A stretch of 64,000 nucleotides of DNA from assembly GCF_001886735.1 (NCBI RefSeq), contig NZ_CP018081.1, positions 124,001-188,000 on the forward strand. The letters are read 5' to 3'. This document shows, one piece after another, positions 51,069 through 58,909 of this stretch. A program made the translations under genes and the position numbers. The first letter of the stretch is position 1. Every line of letters starts with the position of its first letter. Origin of the DNA: Sulfitobacter alexandrii (lineage in GTDB: Bacteria; Pseudomonadota; Alphaproteobacteria; Rhodobacterales; Rhodobacteraceae). The notes beneath the pieces are model-generated. The model was given only the letters and a program-made list of their open reading frames with translations, was not told where the DNA came from and made no database searches.

Positions 51069-52676
51069 ATGCGCAGGATTGAAAGTCAGATCGACACCAA
51101 TGCCGCCGACTACAAGGCAAATTTCGCCGCCATGTCTGAACGGCTGAAGGAATTCCACGCCCGCCAGCACGCGGCGCGTTTCGAACGTCCGCAACGCGAT
51201 ATCGACCGCCTTGCCCGCCAGAACAAACTGGGCGTGCGCGAGCGGTTGAAACTGCTGCTGGACCCCGGCACTCCGTTTTTGGAGTTTTCCACACTTGCCG
51301 CCTGTCGCGAATACGATGGCACCGTGCCTGGCGCCGCTGTGGTGACGGGCATCGGTATTGTGCAGGGTCGCGAGGTCGCCATCCACGCCAACGACGCTAG
51401 CGTCAAGGGCGGGGCTTGGTATCCACATACGGTCAAAAAGGTCGTGCGTCTTCTGGATGTCGCGCTGGAAAACCGCCTGCCGGTCATCCATATCTGCGAC
51501 AGCGCGGGCGGTTTCCTGCCGCTGCAGCACGGGGTGTTTCCCGACCGGTATCTGGGCGGGCGGGTGTTCCGCAACCAGGTCAAGCTGAGCCAGGCCAATA
51601 TCCCGCAGATTGCCGTGGTCGGCGGACACTGCACGGCTGGCGGTGCCTATGTGCCGACGCTGAGCGACTACAACATCATCATCGAAGGCACAGGCGCGAT
51701 TTTCCTTGGCGGTCCCCCGCTGGTCAAGGCGGCCACCGGCGAAGAGGTCGGTGTTCAGGAACTTGGTGGGGCGGTTATGCATACCTCGGTTTCGGGAACC
51801 GGCGACTACCGAGCCGCCACTGAACAGCACGCCTTTTCACTGGCGCGCGAGATTGTCAGCCAATGGAAGCGCACCCCGAAAACGATCATCGAAACCGCCG
51901 CTTTTGAAGAGCCGTACTACGACCCCAAGGAGCTTTATGGGATCATCCCCAAGGACCGGAAAACCCAGTTTGATATGCGCGAGGTTCTGGCGCGGATCGT
52001 CGATGGCTCGCGCTTTCACGAATACCAGCCCGACTATGGCACCACGATGGTTTGCGGCTTTGCCCATATCTGGGGTTACAAGGTTGGCATCCTTGCCAAC
52101 AACGGGGTGTTGTTCAACGACAGCTCGCTGAAGGCGGCGCATTTCATGCAGCTTTGCAATCAGAACCGCACACCTCTGGTCTTCTTTCAGAACATCACTG
52201 GCTATATGGTGGGCCGCGAATACGAAGAACGCGGCATCGCCAAGGACGGTGCCAAGATGCTGATGGCGCAGGGCGGTTCGGTCGTGCCGAAGTTCACAGT
52301 GATCGCCAATGCCTCGTACGGGGCAGGCAATTACGGCATGTGCGGGCGGGCCTGGGATGCGCGCACGCTGTTTATGTGGCCGCAAGCCGAGATCGGCGTG
52401 ATGGGGGCGGATCAGGCCGCTAATACCATGGCGGACGTCAAGATTCGGCAGCTTCAGCGCGAAGGCAAAGAGCTGACCGAAGAAGAAATCGCCGCGATCC
52501 GCGAACCGGTGCTGGAAAAATACAAGCGCGATGTCGAAGCCTATACCTCCACCTCGGAACTGTGGGATGACGGCATCCTCGATCCGGCGGACACACGCAA
52601 CGCGCTTGGCATGTCGATTTCTGCCTCGCTCAATGCACCGATCGACGATCCGCACTACGGGATCTTCCGTCTGTAA
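51069..52676 (+). CDS. acyl-CoA carboxylase beta subunit (carboxyltransferase), set B
   Basis: 535 residues from ATG 51069 (GGAGGAG upstream). N half: RERLKLLLDPGTPFLEFSTL and VGGHCTAGGAYVPTLSDY; C half: ITGYMVGREYEERGIAKDGAKM and NASYGAGNYGMCGRAWDAR. MccB/AtuC/LiuB type. Beside AtuA, a geranyl-CoA-carboxylase-like role is plausible. No sequence rule to separate MCC from GCC was applied with certainty: the known Gly/Phe selector in the beta subunit would need alignment. Confidence 0.93.
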   Translation: MRRIESQIDTNAADYKANFAAMSERLKEFHARQHAARFERPQRDIDRLARQNKLGVRERLKLLLDPGTPFLEFSTLAACREYDGTVPGAAVVTGIGIVQGREVAIHANDASVKGGAWYPHTVKKVVRLLDVALENRLPVIHICDSAGGFLPLQHGVFPDRYLGGRVFRNQVKLSQANIPQIAVVGGHCTAGGAYVPTLSDYNIIIEGTGAIFLGGPPLVKAATGEEVGVQELGGAVMHTSVSGTGDYRAATEQHAFSLAREIVSQWKRTPKTIIETAAFEEPYYDPKELYGIIPKDRKTQFDMREVLARIVDGSRFHEYQPDYGTTMVCGFAHIWGYKVGILANNGVLFNDSSLKAAHFMQLCNQNRTPLVFFQNITGYMVGREYEERGIAKDGAKMLMAQGGSVVPKFTVIANASYGAGNYGMCGRAWDARTLFMWPQAEIGVMGADQAANTMADVKIRQLQREGKELTEEEIAAIREPVLEKYKRDVEAYTSTSELWDDGILDPADTRNALGMSISASLNAPIDDPHYGIFRL

Positions 52677-52759
52677 AGGCTTGAGGGACGGCACACCGGG
52701 TCGGGGAGTGCCGTTCCGCGTCAAGGCGCTTCCATCTGGCGCTTTCGGAATCTGAAGTA

Positions 52760-52794
52760 GTCCTGACCGGTCCGGTTCCCGGACAGGTCAGGAC
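52760..52794. terminator. hairpin between convergent carboxylase and paaY-like genes
   Basis: Arms GTCCTGACCGGTCCGG and CCGGACAGGTCAGGAC pair over 16 bp with one mismatch around a 3-nt loop. It overlaps the last codons of the PaaY-like gene and lies 84 nt after the carboxylase gene; a bidirectional terminator is likely. Confidence 0.6.
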
Positions 52795-53399
52795 GATGTC
52801 CGCCGCGCCTCCTGAATGGAGACGACGTCAGAGGCCGCCATGCCGGGCCGGTCTGCCTCGACCGCCTTCAGCGGTTCGACCGGCGTCAATCCGGCCAGAC
52901 AGTCGCGCGCAAGTTGCTGGTATTCCGCGGTGCCGCGCGTTTTCCACGCGACTTCTTTCTCGCTGACCTCGCGGATCACCTTTGCCGGCGATCCCACCAC
53001 CATCGAACGCGGCGGAATCACGGTTTCGCCACGCACAAACGCCTGCGCGCCGACAATCGATTCCGCCCCAAGCTCTACACCATCCATAATGACGGAATTC
53101 ATTCCGACCAGAGCGTTCCGGCCCACTGTGCAACCGTGCAGGATCGCGCCATGGCCGATGTGGCCGTCGCTTTCCACCACGGCGTCGCGGCCGGGAAAGG
53201 AATGGATGATGCAATTGTCCTGAACATTGGCTCCATCCCCGATCACGATCCTGCCGAAATCGCCCCGCAAGCTTGCTCCGGGGCCGATGTAGCATCCATG
53301 ACCCAAGATGACATTTCCGATCAGAACGGCCTGGGGGTGGACATATGTATCCTCGGGCACGACGGGTATAAAACCCTTGAACTCATAACAGTATGCCAT
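52788..53399 (-). CDS. PaaY-like hexapeptide-repeat protein (gamma-carbonic-anhydrase fold)
   Basis: 203 residues from ATG 53399 (AAAGGTGG upstream). Left-handed beta-helix: successive hexapeptide turns from [14 protein letters not shown] to [14 protein letters not shown], with His residues at [12 protein letters not shown] that would bind metal between subunits, then a C-terminal helix. PaaY is a broad CoA-thioesterase that clears dead-end CoA esters in phenylacetate degradation; CaiE is similar. It is divergent from the thiolase operon and has its own operator-overlapped promoter. Confidence 0.88.
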   Translation of the reverse strand: MAYCYEFKGFIPVVPEDTYVHPQAVLIGNVILGHGCYIGPGASLRGDFGRIVIGDGANVQDNCIIHSFPGRDAVVESDGHIGHGAILHGCTVGRNALVGMNSVIMDGVELGAESIVGAQAFVRGETVIPPRSMVVGSPAKVIREVSEKEVAWKTRGTAEYQQLARDCLAGLTPVEPLKAVEADRPGMAASDVVSIQEARRTSS

Positions 53400-53498
53400 T
53401 CCGACCACCTTTCGTAAGCTGAGTGCTAAACGCTTGTCAGCGGTTGCGCCGGGACCAGAATCCCTCAATTGTGCCGCCGATCAGGGCGTGTGGCCCGA

Positions 53499-53527
53499 AA
53501 ACAAACACAAGTTAGAAAATAGCGCAA
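53499..53527 (-). promoter_or_regulatory. promoter of the paaY-like gene with degenerate operator
   Basis: Minus strand -35 TTGCGC (53522-53527), 17 nt, -10 TTGTTT (53499-53504). The inverted repeat ACAAACA-CA-AGTTAGA (53501-53516) is a weak version of the window consensus but has the same placement relative to the promoter as the copies at 26945 and 46383. Confidence 0.5.
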
Positions 53528-53553
53528 GCTCCCTACGTCACAGCTTGGCAATA

Positions 53554-53598
53554 TTGACACTTCCCAAGGTTGGGATTTAAAATCTAACAAATGGTAGA
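53554..53598 (+). promoter_or_regulatory. sigma70 promoter plus operator of the thiolase operon
   Basis: -35 TTGACA (53554-53559, perfect), 18-nt spacer, -10 TAAAAT (53578-53583). The operator TCTAACA-AA-TGGTAGA (53583-53598, one mismatch) begins at the end of the -10 and covers the expected transcription start. It is the best promoter in the window and shows directly how a repressor on this site would act. Confidence 0.78.
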
Positions 53599-53652
53599 AA
53601 ATAGGCTGGCGGACCGATTAGGGTGGCCTGACCGAACTTGGGAGAGAGAGAA

Positions 53653-54837
53653 ATGACAGACAAAGCCTATGTTGCAGGCGTTGGGATGGTCCCGTTCCAG
53701 AAGCCGGGAAAATCCGAAAGCTACGATGTGATGGCGACCGCTGCGACCCGGTCCGCTCTGGCAGACGCAGGGTTGGATTATGATAAAGTCCAACAGGCCT
53801 ATGTTGGCTATGTCTATGGCGACAGCACCTGCGGTCAGCGCGCCCTGTACCATGTCGGAATGACAGGCATCCCGGTTCTGAATGTGAACAACAACTGCTC
53901 GACCGGATCGTCCGCCCTGTTCCTGGCCAGGCAGGCAGTTGAAAGCGGCGCGGTCGAATGTGCTCTGGCACTTGGGTTCGAACAGATGCAGCCCGGCGCA
54001 ATCGGTGCGATGTTCCATGACCGGGTCAGCCCGTTTGCGGCATTCGACAGAGAAACCGACGAACTGGTTGGCAGTGCCGAGATCCCGCTGGCGCTGCGGT
54101 ACTTCGGCGGTGCGGGCAAGGCGCATATGGACGAGTTCGGCACCCCCCTGGAAACCTTCGCAAAAATCCGCGCCAAGGCCAGCCGACATGCTGCGAAGAA
54201 TCCGGTTGCCCTGTTCCGGCAGGAGGTGACGGCGGAAGACGTCATGGCCGCCCAGGTCGTCTGGCCCGGCGTCATGACCAAGCTCATGGCCTGTCCGCCA
54301 ACCTGTGGCGCGGCCGCCGCGATCATTTGTTCCAAGGAATTCGCCGACAAGCACGGACTGGACAGTTCGGTTCGGATCGCGGCGCAGGCCATGACGACGG
54401 ACGGCCCGGAAACTTTCGAAGCCCATGACATGCGCGAAGTGGTCGGCTTTTCGATGGCCAAGCGCGCCGCCGATCAGGTTTACGAGGACGCGGGCATCGG
54501 GCCCGAGGACGTGGATGTGGTCGAACTGCACGACTGTTTCGCCCACAACGAGCTTATCACCTATGAGGCGCTTGGCCTTTGCAGTCGCGGCGAAGCGGCG
54601 AAATTCGTTGATGATGGCGACAACACCTACGGCGGAAAATACGTGACCAACCCGTCGGGCGGTCTTTTGTCCAAAGGCCATCCGCTTGGGGCGACCGGCC
54701 TAGCGCAATGTACCGAGCTCGTTCAGCAGCTTCGCGGCCAGGCAGATGCGCGCCAGGTTGATGGCGCACGTCTGGCGCTTCAGCACAATCTGGGCCTCGG
54801 CGGGGCCTGCGTCACCACGCTTTATGAAAAAGCCTGA
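53653..54837 (+). CDS. thiolase-family protein (SCP-x type)
   Basis: 394 residues from ATG 53653 (GGAGAGAGAG upstream). VNNNCSTGSSALFLA with the nucleophilic Cys, ELHDCFAHNELITYEALGLC and NPSGGLLSKGHPLGATG with catalytic His. Like the protein at 2869, it belongs to the SCP-x/3-ketoacyl thiolase branch that handles branched or bulky chains, but the two are clearly different sequences. First gene of a two-gene operon ended by a strong hairpin. Confidence 0.92.
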   Translation: MTDKAYVAGVGMVPFQKPGKSESYDVMATAATRSALADAGLDYDKVQQAYVGYVYGDSTCGQRALYHVGMTGIPVLNVNNNCSTGSSALFLARQAVESGAVECALALGFEQMQPGAIGAMFHDRVSPFAAFDRETDELVGSAEIPLALRYFGGAGKAHMDEFGTPLETFAKIRAKASRHAAKNPVALFRQEVTAEDVMAAQVVWPGVMTKLMACPPTCGAAAAIICSKEFADKHGLDSSVRIAAQAMTTDGPETFEAHDMREVVGFSMAKRAADQVYEDAGIGPEDVDVVELHDCFAHNELITYEALGLCSRGEAAKFVDDGDNTYGGKYVTNPSGGLLSKGHPLGATGLAQCTELVQQLRGQADARQVDGARLALQHNLGLGGACVTTLYEKA

Positions 54838-54861
54838 TAGCGCCTTTCGGGAGGAATCAAT

Positions 54862-55692
54862 ATGACTGGAAAACTCGACGGGCGCGTGGCGCTGGTCTCG
54901 GGCTCGGGCCGGGGCATTGGCCGCGAAATCGCTCTCAAACTGGCCTCGGAAGGGGCCCGGCTGGTGATCAACGATCTGGACGCCGATCCGGCCAATGAAA
55001 CCGCCGAGGCGGTGCGCGCAATGGGTGCTGAGGCCGTGGTCTGTGCCGGCAGCGTTACCGAAGACGGTTTTGCCGAACGGTTCATCAAGACCGGCGTGGA
55101 CAGCTTTGGCGGGTTAGACATCATCGTGAACAACGCAGGCTACACTTGGGATAGCGTCGTTCAGAAGATGTCCGACGAACAGTGGCAGGCGATCATCGAC
55201 GTCCACCTGACGGCACCTTTCAAGATCCTGCGCGCTGCCCAGCCGGTGATCAGCGCCAAGGCCAAGGAAGAGGCCGCCGCCGGGCAAGAGGTGTTCCGCA
55301 AGGTAGTCAACATCTCGTCCATCGCAGGGACCGGCGGCAATGCTGGCCAGATCAACTATTCCGCCGCCAAGGCCGGTATCCTAGGGGTCACCCGGACGAT
55401 GGCCAAGGAATGGGGCCGCTACAAGGTCAACGTCAACGCCGTCGCCTTCGGCCCGATCCGCACCCGCCTGACCGAAGGCAGCGCGGATGGCGACAGCACG
55501 ATCAAGGTCGAAGAAAAAGAGATCAAGGTCGGCGTGAACCCCGATCTCCTGTCCCAGATGGAGCGCATGATCCCGCTGGGCCGGGTCGGCACTCCGGAAG
55601 AAGCTGCCGGTGCCGTCTATCTGTTCTGTGCGCCGGAATCGAACTTCATTTCAGGCCAGCACGTCATCTGCGGTGGCGGTTTCGTGATCTAA
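54862..55692 (+). CDS. SDR-family oxidoreductase
   Basis: 276 residues, GGGAGGA before the ATG. SGSGRGIG loop near 13-20, NDLDAD after strand 2 (NAD preference), NNAGYTWDS, catalytic YSAAKAG, and an insert around EEKEIKVGVNPDLLSQM before the end GQHVICGGGF. FabG-like 3-hydroxyacyl-CoA dehydrogenase supplying the thiolase encoded 24 nt upstream. Confidence 0.9.
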   Translation: MTGKLDGRVALVSGSGRGIGREIALKLASEGARLVINDLDADPANETAEAVRAMGAEAVVCAGSVTEDGFAERFIKTGVDSFGGLDIIVNNAGYTWDSVVQKMSDEQWQAIIDVHLTAPFKILRAAQPVISAKAKEEAAAGQEVFRKVVNISSIAGTGGNAGQINYSAAKAGILGVTRTMAKEWGRYKVNVNAVAFGPIRTRLTEGSADGDSTIKVEEKEIKVGVNPDLLSQMERMIPLGRVGTPEEAAGAVYLFCAPESNFISGQHVICGGGFVI

Positions 55693-55697
55693 GGCAT

Positions 55698-55728
55698 TTG
55701 CCCGGACCCGATGACGGGGTCCGGGCAA
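55698..55728 (+). terminator. hairpin terminator of the thiolase-SDR operon
   Basis: Perfect 12-bp stem TTGCCCGGACCC/GGGTCCGGGCAA with a 7-nt loop, 6 nt after the stop codon. No long T-run follows, but position and stem strength indicate the operon end. Confidence 0.7.
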
Positions 55729-55809
55729 GCACATTAATGTCTGGACGGCCTCTTGGCGGTCGCCAATGCGGAATTTTCCGCAAACTCTAGTCTGGCACGA
55801 TCACGACGA

Positions 55810-55850
55810 TTGACTCACTTGCGTTGTTAACCTAACAGGCGTTAGTTAGG
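55810..55850 (+). promoter_or_regulatory. promoter and operator of the TetR-carboxylase-bioY operon
   Basis: -35 TTGACT (55810-55815), 17 nt, weak -10 TAACAG (55833-55838). The inverted repeat CCTAACA-GG-CGTTAGT (55831-55846) covers the -10; outer arms CCTAAC and GTTAGG (55831-55836, 55845-55850) form a second, wider palindrome. Autoregulation by the TetR gene that follows is likely. Confidence 0.62.
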
Positions 55851-55872
55851 CGTTGGAGCGATACGAAGGTCT

Positions 55873-56502
55873 ATGGCACAGAACACGGCAATCAAAGCCA
55901 ACGAGACATCGCGCAGCGCGGTTGGACGGGACGGGGTGCTGGACATTGCCGCGCGGCTTTTCCGCGAACAAGGCTACGGGTCCGTTTCGCTCCGAAAAAT
56001 TGCCGAGGCCGCCGGGATCAAGGCGGGTAGCATATACTATCATTTCGGTTCCAAGGACGAGATCGTCGCGGCCGTTCTTGATGCAGGGATTCGAGTCGTT
56101 CACGCGAGCATGAGAGACGCCATCACCGACCTGCGGGCCGATACCGACGGCGAAACGGTACTGCGCGCCGCGATCCGGGCGCATCTGCGCGCGCTTCTTG
56201 ATGTGAGCGATTATACATCGGCGAATGTGCGTATTTTCGGGCAGGTGCCGCAATCCGTCCGGGATGCCAACTTGCCCACGCGAAGGGCCTATGAGGCAGA
56301 GTGGGACAGTCTTCTGTCCCAGCTTAAGAAAGATGGCACGCTGAAGCAAGACGTCGATATCCGTCGCCTGCGCCTGATGCTGATCGGTACATTGAACGCC
56401 ACGCTCGATTGGTTCGACCCGGACCGCGGTAGCGCCGATGCGTTGTCACGCACCTATGCCGATGTGTTCCTCAACGGGATACTCCAAAGACAGGATACCT
56501 GA
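55873..56502 (+). CDS. TetR-family transcriptional regulator
   Basis: 209 residues. N-terminal helix-turn-helix VSLRKIAEAAGIKAGSIYYH at about 43-62, followed by a ligand domain with YTSANVRIFGQVP and ATLDWFDPDRG. The recognition segment KAGSIYYHF and the TSAN(V/I)R motif are shared with both halves of the tandem TetR at 39974, so all three belong to one subfamily and should read similar DNA. First gene of the carboxylase C operon, with the carboxyltransferase 4 nt downstream. Likely effector is a CoA ester of the pathway, as for many acyl-CoA-responsive TetR proteins (inference). Confidence 0.92.
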   Translation: MAQNTAIKANETSRSAVGRDGVLDIAARLFREQGYGSVSLRKIAEAAGIKAGSIYYHFGSKDEIVAAVLDAGIRVVHASMRDAITDLRADTDGETVLRAAIRAHLRALLDVSDYTSANVRIFGQVPQSVRDANLPTRRAYEAEWDSLLSQLKKDGTLKQDVDIRRLRLMLIGTLNATLDWFDPDRGSADALSRTYADVFLNGILQRQDT

Positions 56503-56506
56503 CTAC

Positions 56507-58105
56507 ATGGCACGTCTTGAAACAGCGGTGCTGACCGCATCAGAGACCTACACCCGCAACCACGCCGCACAAAGCGAGCGCGTCGAAACGCTGCGTGCGC
56601 GGATCGCCGAAGCAACGGCTGGCGGCCGCCCCGACATGGTCGCGCGGCATCGCAAGCGCGGCAAGCTGCTGGTCCGCGAACGGATCGACCTGCTGGTGGA
56701 TCCGGGCACTGCATTTCTTGAGTTGTCGTCGCTTGCCGCCTACGGTCAATATGGAGGCGAGGTGCCCGGTGCGGGGATCGTGACCGGTATCGGGATCGTC
56801 CACGGGCTGCCCTGCGTTGTGATCGCCAACGATGCGACAGTGAAGGGTGGTTCCTTCTATCACGAAACCGTGCAGAAACACATCCGCGCCCAGGAAATCG
56901 CAGCCGAGAACCGGCTGCCCTGCCTCTATCTGGTGGATTGCGGCGGTGCCTATCTGCCAGAGCAGGACAGGGTCTTCCCCGATGCCCGGCATTTCGGCAA
57001 TTCCTTTTATCGCCAGACCAACATGTCGGCGAGCGGTCTGCCGCAGATCTCGGCGGTCTTTGGAGGCTGCACGGCCGGTGGGGCCTATATCCCGGCCCTG
57101 TCGGACGAGGTCATCATGGTGCGCGGCAACGCGCGCATCCATCTGGGCGGGCCGTCGATCGTCAAGGTGGCGATCAACGAAGAGGTCGATGGCGAAACGC
57201 TGGGCGGGGCCGAGATGCATTCGCGTGTTTCGGGGGTGTCCGACCATCTGGCCGAGGACGAGTACCACGCATTGGCACTCATGCGCGACATCGTGGCCGA
57301 GCTGGGCCAGTCGCGCGCGATGCAGCCCGACAAGGTACCACAGCCGCCCGCGCATGATCCCCAGGAACTGCTTGGCGTCATCAGCGCCGATCGCAAACAG
57401 CCCTATGACATGCGCGAGGTTCTGCTGCGCATGATCGACGCCGGCGAATTCCGCGAATTCAAGCCCGGATGGGGTGAGACGCTGGTCTGTGGCACAGCGT
57501 GCATCCATGGATACCGGGTTGGCATTCTGGCCAACAACGGTGCGCTTTTGTCCGCAAGTTCGCTGAAGGGCGCGCAATTCGTGTCGATGTGCGATCAACG
57601 CAACATCCCGCTTTTGTTCCTGCACAACATCTCGGGCTTCATGGTTGGCACCGACGCTGAACGCGGCGGCATAGCCAAGGACAGCGCCAAGCTGGTCTAT
57701 GCCATGTCGGTGGCCAAGGTGCCGCGCCTGTCGGTGCTGCTGGGTGGCTCTTACGGGGCGGGCAACTACGGCATGTGCGGACGTGGCTTCGCCCCGAATT
57801 TTCTCTTTGCCTGGCCCACTGCGGAACTGGCCACCATGTCTGCCGACATCGCCACAAATGTGATGCTGGAACTGCGCCGCCAGAAAGGGGGCGACCCGGG
57901 CAAGATGGAGGCCGACATGAAGCTGATCGAGGAGCAGGTTCGGGCCCAGTACGGTGAACAGTCCGATCCCTATTATGCCACCTCGCGGCTTTGGGATGAC
58001 GGGCTGATCGAACCCGCGCAAACCCGCGATATCCTTGGCCTGTGCCTGGCCATCGTGACATCGGTGCCCGAAGCCGGTCGCCATACGCCTGTATTCAGAA
58101 TGTGA
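56507..58105 (+). CDS. acyl-CoA carboxylase beta subunit (carboxyltransferase), set C
   Basis: 532 residues from ATG 56507. RKRGKLLVRERIDLLVDPG, FGGCTAGGAYIPALSDE in the N half, ISGFMVGTDAERGGIAKDSA and GGSYGAGNYGMCGRGFAPN in the C half. MccB/LiuB type. The operon order beta subunit, hydratase, alpha subunit, dehydrogenase resembles leucine/isovalerate (liu) operons, but no HMG-CoA lyase is present in it. Confidence 0.93.
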   Translation: MARLETAVLTASETYTRNHAAQSERVETLRARIAEATAGGRPDMVARHRKRGKLLVRERIDLLVDPGTAFLELSSLAAYGQYGGEVPGAGIVTGIGIVHGLPCVVIANDATVKGGSFYHETVQKHIRAQEIAAENRLPCLYLVDCGGAYLPEQDRVFPDARHFGNSFYRQTNMSASGLPQISAVFGGCTAGGAYIPALSDEVIMVRGNARIHLGGPSIVKVAINEEVDGETLGGAEMHSRVSGVSDHLAEDEYHALALMRDIVAELGQSRAMQPDKVPQPPAHDPQELLGVISADRKQPYDMREVLLRMIDAGEFREFKPGWGETLVCGTACIHGYRVGILANNGALLSASSLKGAQFVSMCDQRNIPLLFLHNISGFMVGTDAERGGIAKDSAKLVYAMSVAKVPRLSVLLGGSYGAGNYGMCGRGFAPNFLFAWPTAELATMSADIATNVMLELRRQKGGDPGKMEADMKLIEEQVRAQYGEQSDPYYATSRLWDDGLIEPAQTRDILGLCLAIVTSVPEAGRHTPVFRM

Positions 58106-58114
58106 GGCTTCAAG

Positions 58115-58909
58115 TTGACCAATACCTACAACACGATCCTTGTCGAAACCGATGCGCGCGGCGTCGCCACGCTGACGCTCAACCGCCCCGACAAACACAA
58201 TGCGCTGAATGGCGAATTGATCGCAGAGCTATACGATGCCGCCGAAAAGCTGGCTGCAGATGACGATGTGCGTATTGTGGTCCTGACCGGCGCGGGCAAG
58301 AGCTTCTGCGCGGGCGGCGATTTCAACTGGTTCGCCTCTAATGTCGAGAAAACCCGTAGTGAAAGGGTCGCACAAAGCGCCACGCTGGCGCGGCTGTTGC
58401 GCCGTCTTGACACGCTGCCCAAACCCTTGATCGGGAGGATCAACGGCCCGGCTTACGGTGGCGGTGTCGGCATGATCTCCGTCTGCGACTACACCATCGG
58501 CGCCGAAGGCGCGCGCTTCGGTCTGACCGAGGTCAAACTGGGCCTTCTGCCCGCGAATATATCGCCTTACGTGGTGGCCCGCATCGGCAAGGTGCATTCG
58601 CGTGAGACCATGCTGTCGGGGGCGTTGTTCGACACCGCCCGCGCCGAGCGGATCGGTCTGTTGACCGAGGTTGTCGCGCCGGGCGACCTGGACGCCACGG
58701 TGAACCGGGTGGTGCATGATCACCTTCAGGCCGCGCCGGGTGCGGTGGCCGATACCAAGGCGCTGATCGCCTATGTCGCGTCCCACGATCTGGAGACCAA
58801 CATGATCTACACCGCCGACCGGCTGGCCGATGCGTGGGAGACGGAGGAAGGTATCGAAGGCATCAACAGTTTCATCAACAAGGGCGTTCCGTCATGGCGG
58901 GTGAAATGA
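58115..58909 (+). CDS. methylglutaconyl-CoA hydratase-like enoyl-CoA hydratase (LiuC type)
   Basis: 264 residues. TTG at 58115 is the only sensible start (MTNTYNTILVETDARGVATL); GAGGC lies before it. GKSFCAGGDFNWF and GPAYGGGVGMISVCDYTIG. FGLTEVKLGLLPANISPYVV is the characteristic segment of LiuC/AUH-like 3-methylglutaconyl-CoA hydratases, with the second catalytic Glu present. It would hydrate the product of the carboxylase whose subunits are encoded on both sides. Confidence 0.9.
   Translation: MTNTYNTILVETDARGVATLTLNRPDKHNALNGELIAELYDAAEKLAADDDVRIVVLTGAGKSFCAGGDFNWFASNVEKTRSERVAQSATLARLLRRLDTLPKPLIGRINGPAYGGGVGMISVCDYTIGAEGARFGLTEVKLGLLPANISPYVVARIGKVHSRETMLSGALFDTARAERIGLLTEVVAPGDLDATVNRVVHDHLQAAPGAVADTKALIAYVASHDLETNMIYTADRLADAWETEEGIEGINSFINKGVPSWRVK

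Noticed and set aside
13973..55850. Naming the TCTAACA regulator as PsrA, FadR, LiuR, LiuQ or KstR.
   Set aside because: I could not match the motif with certainty to the published site of any of these regulators, so no name is given.
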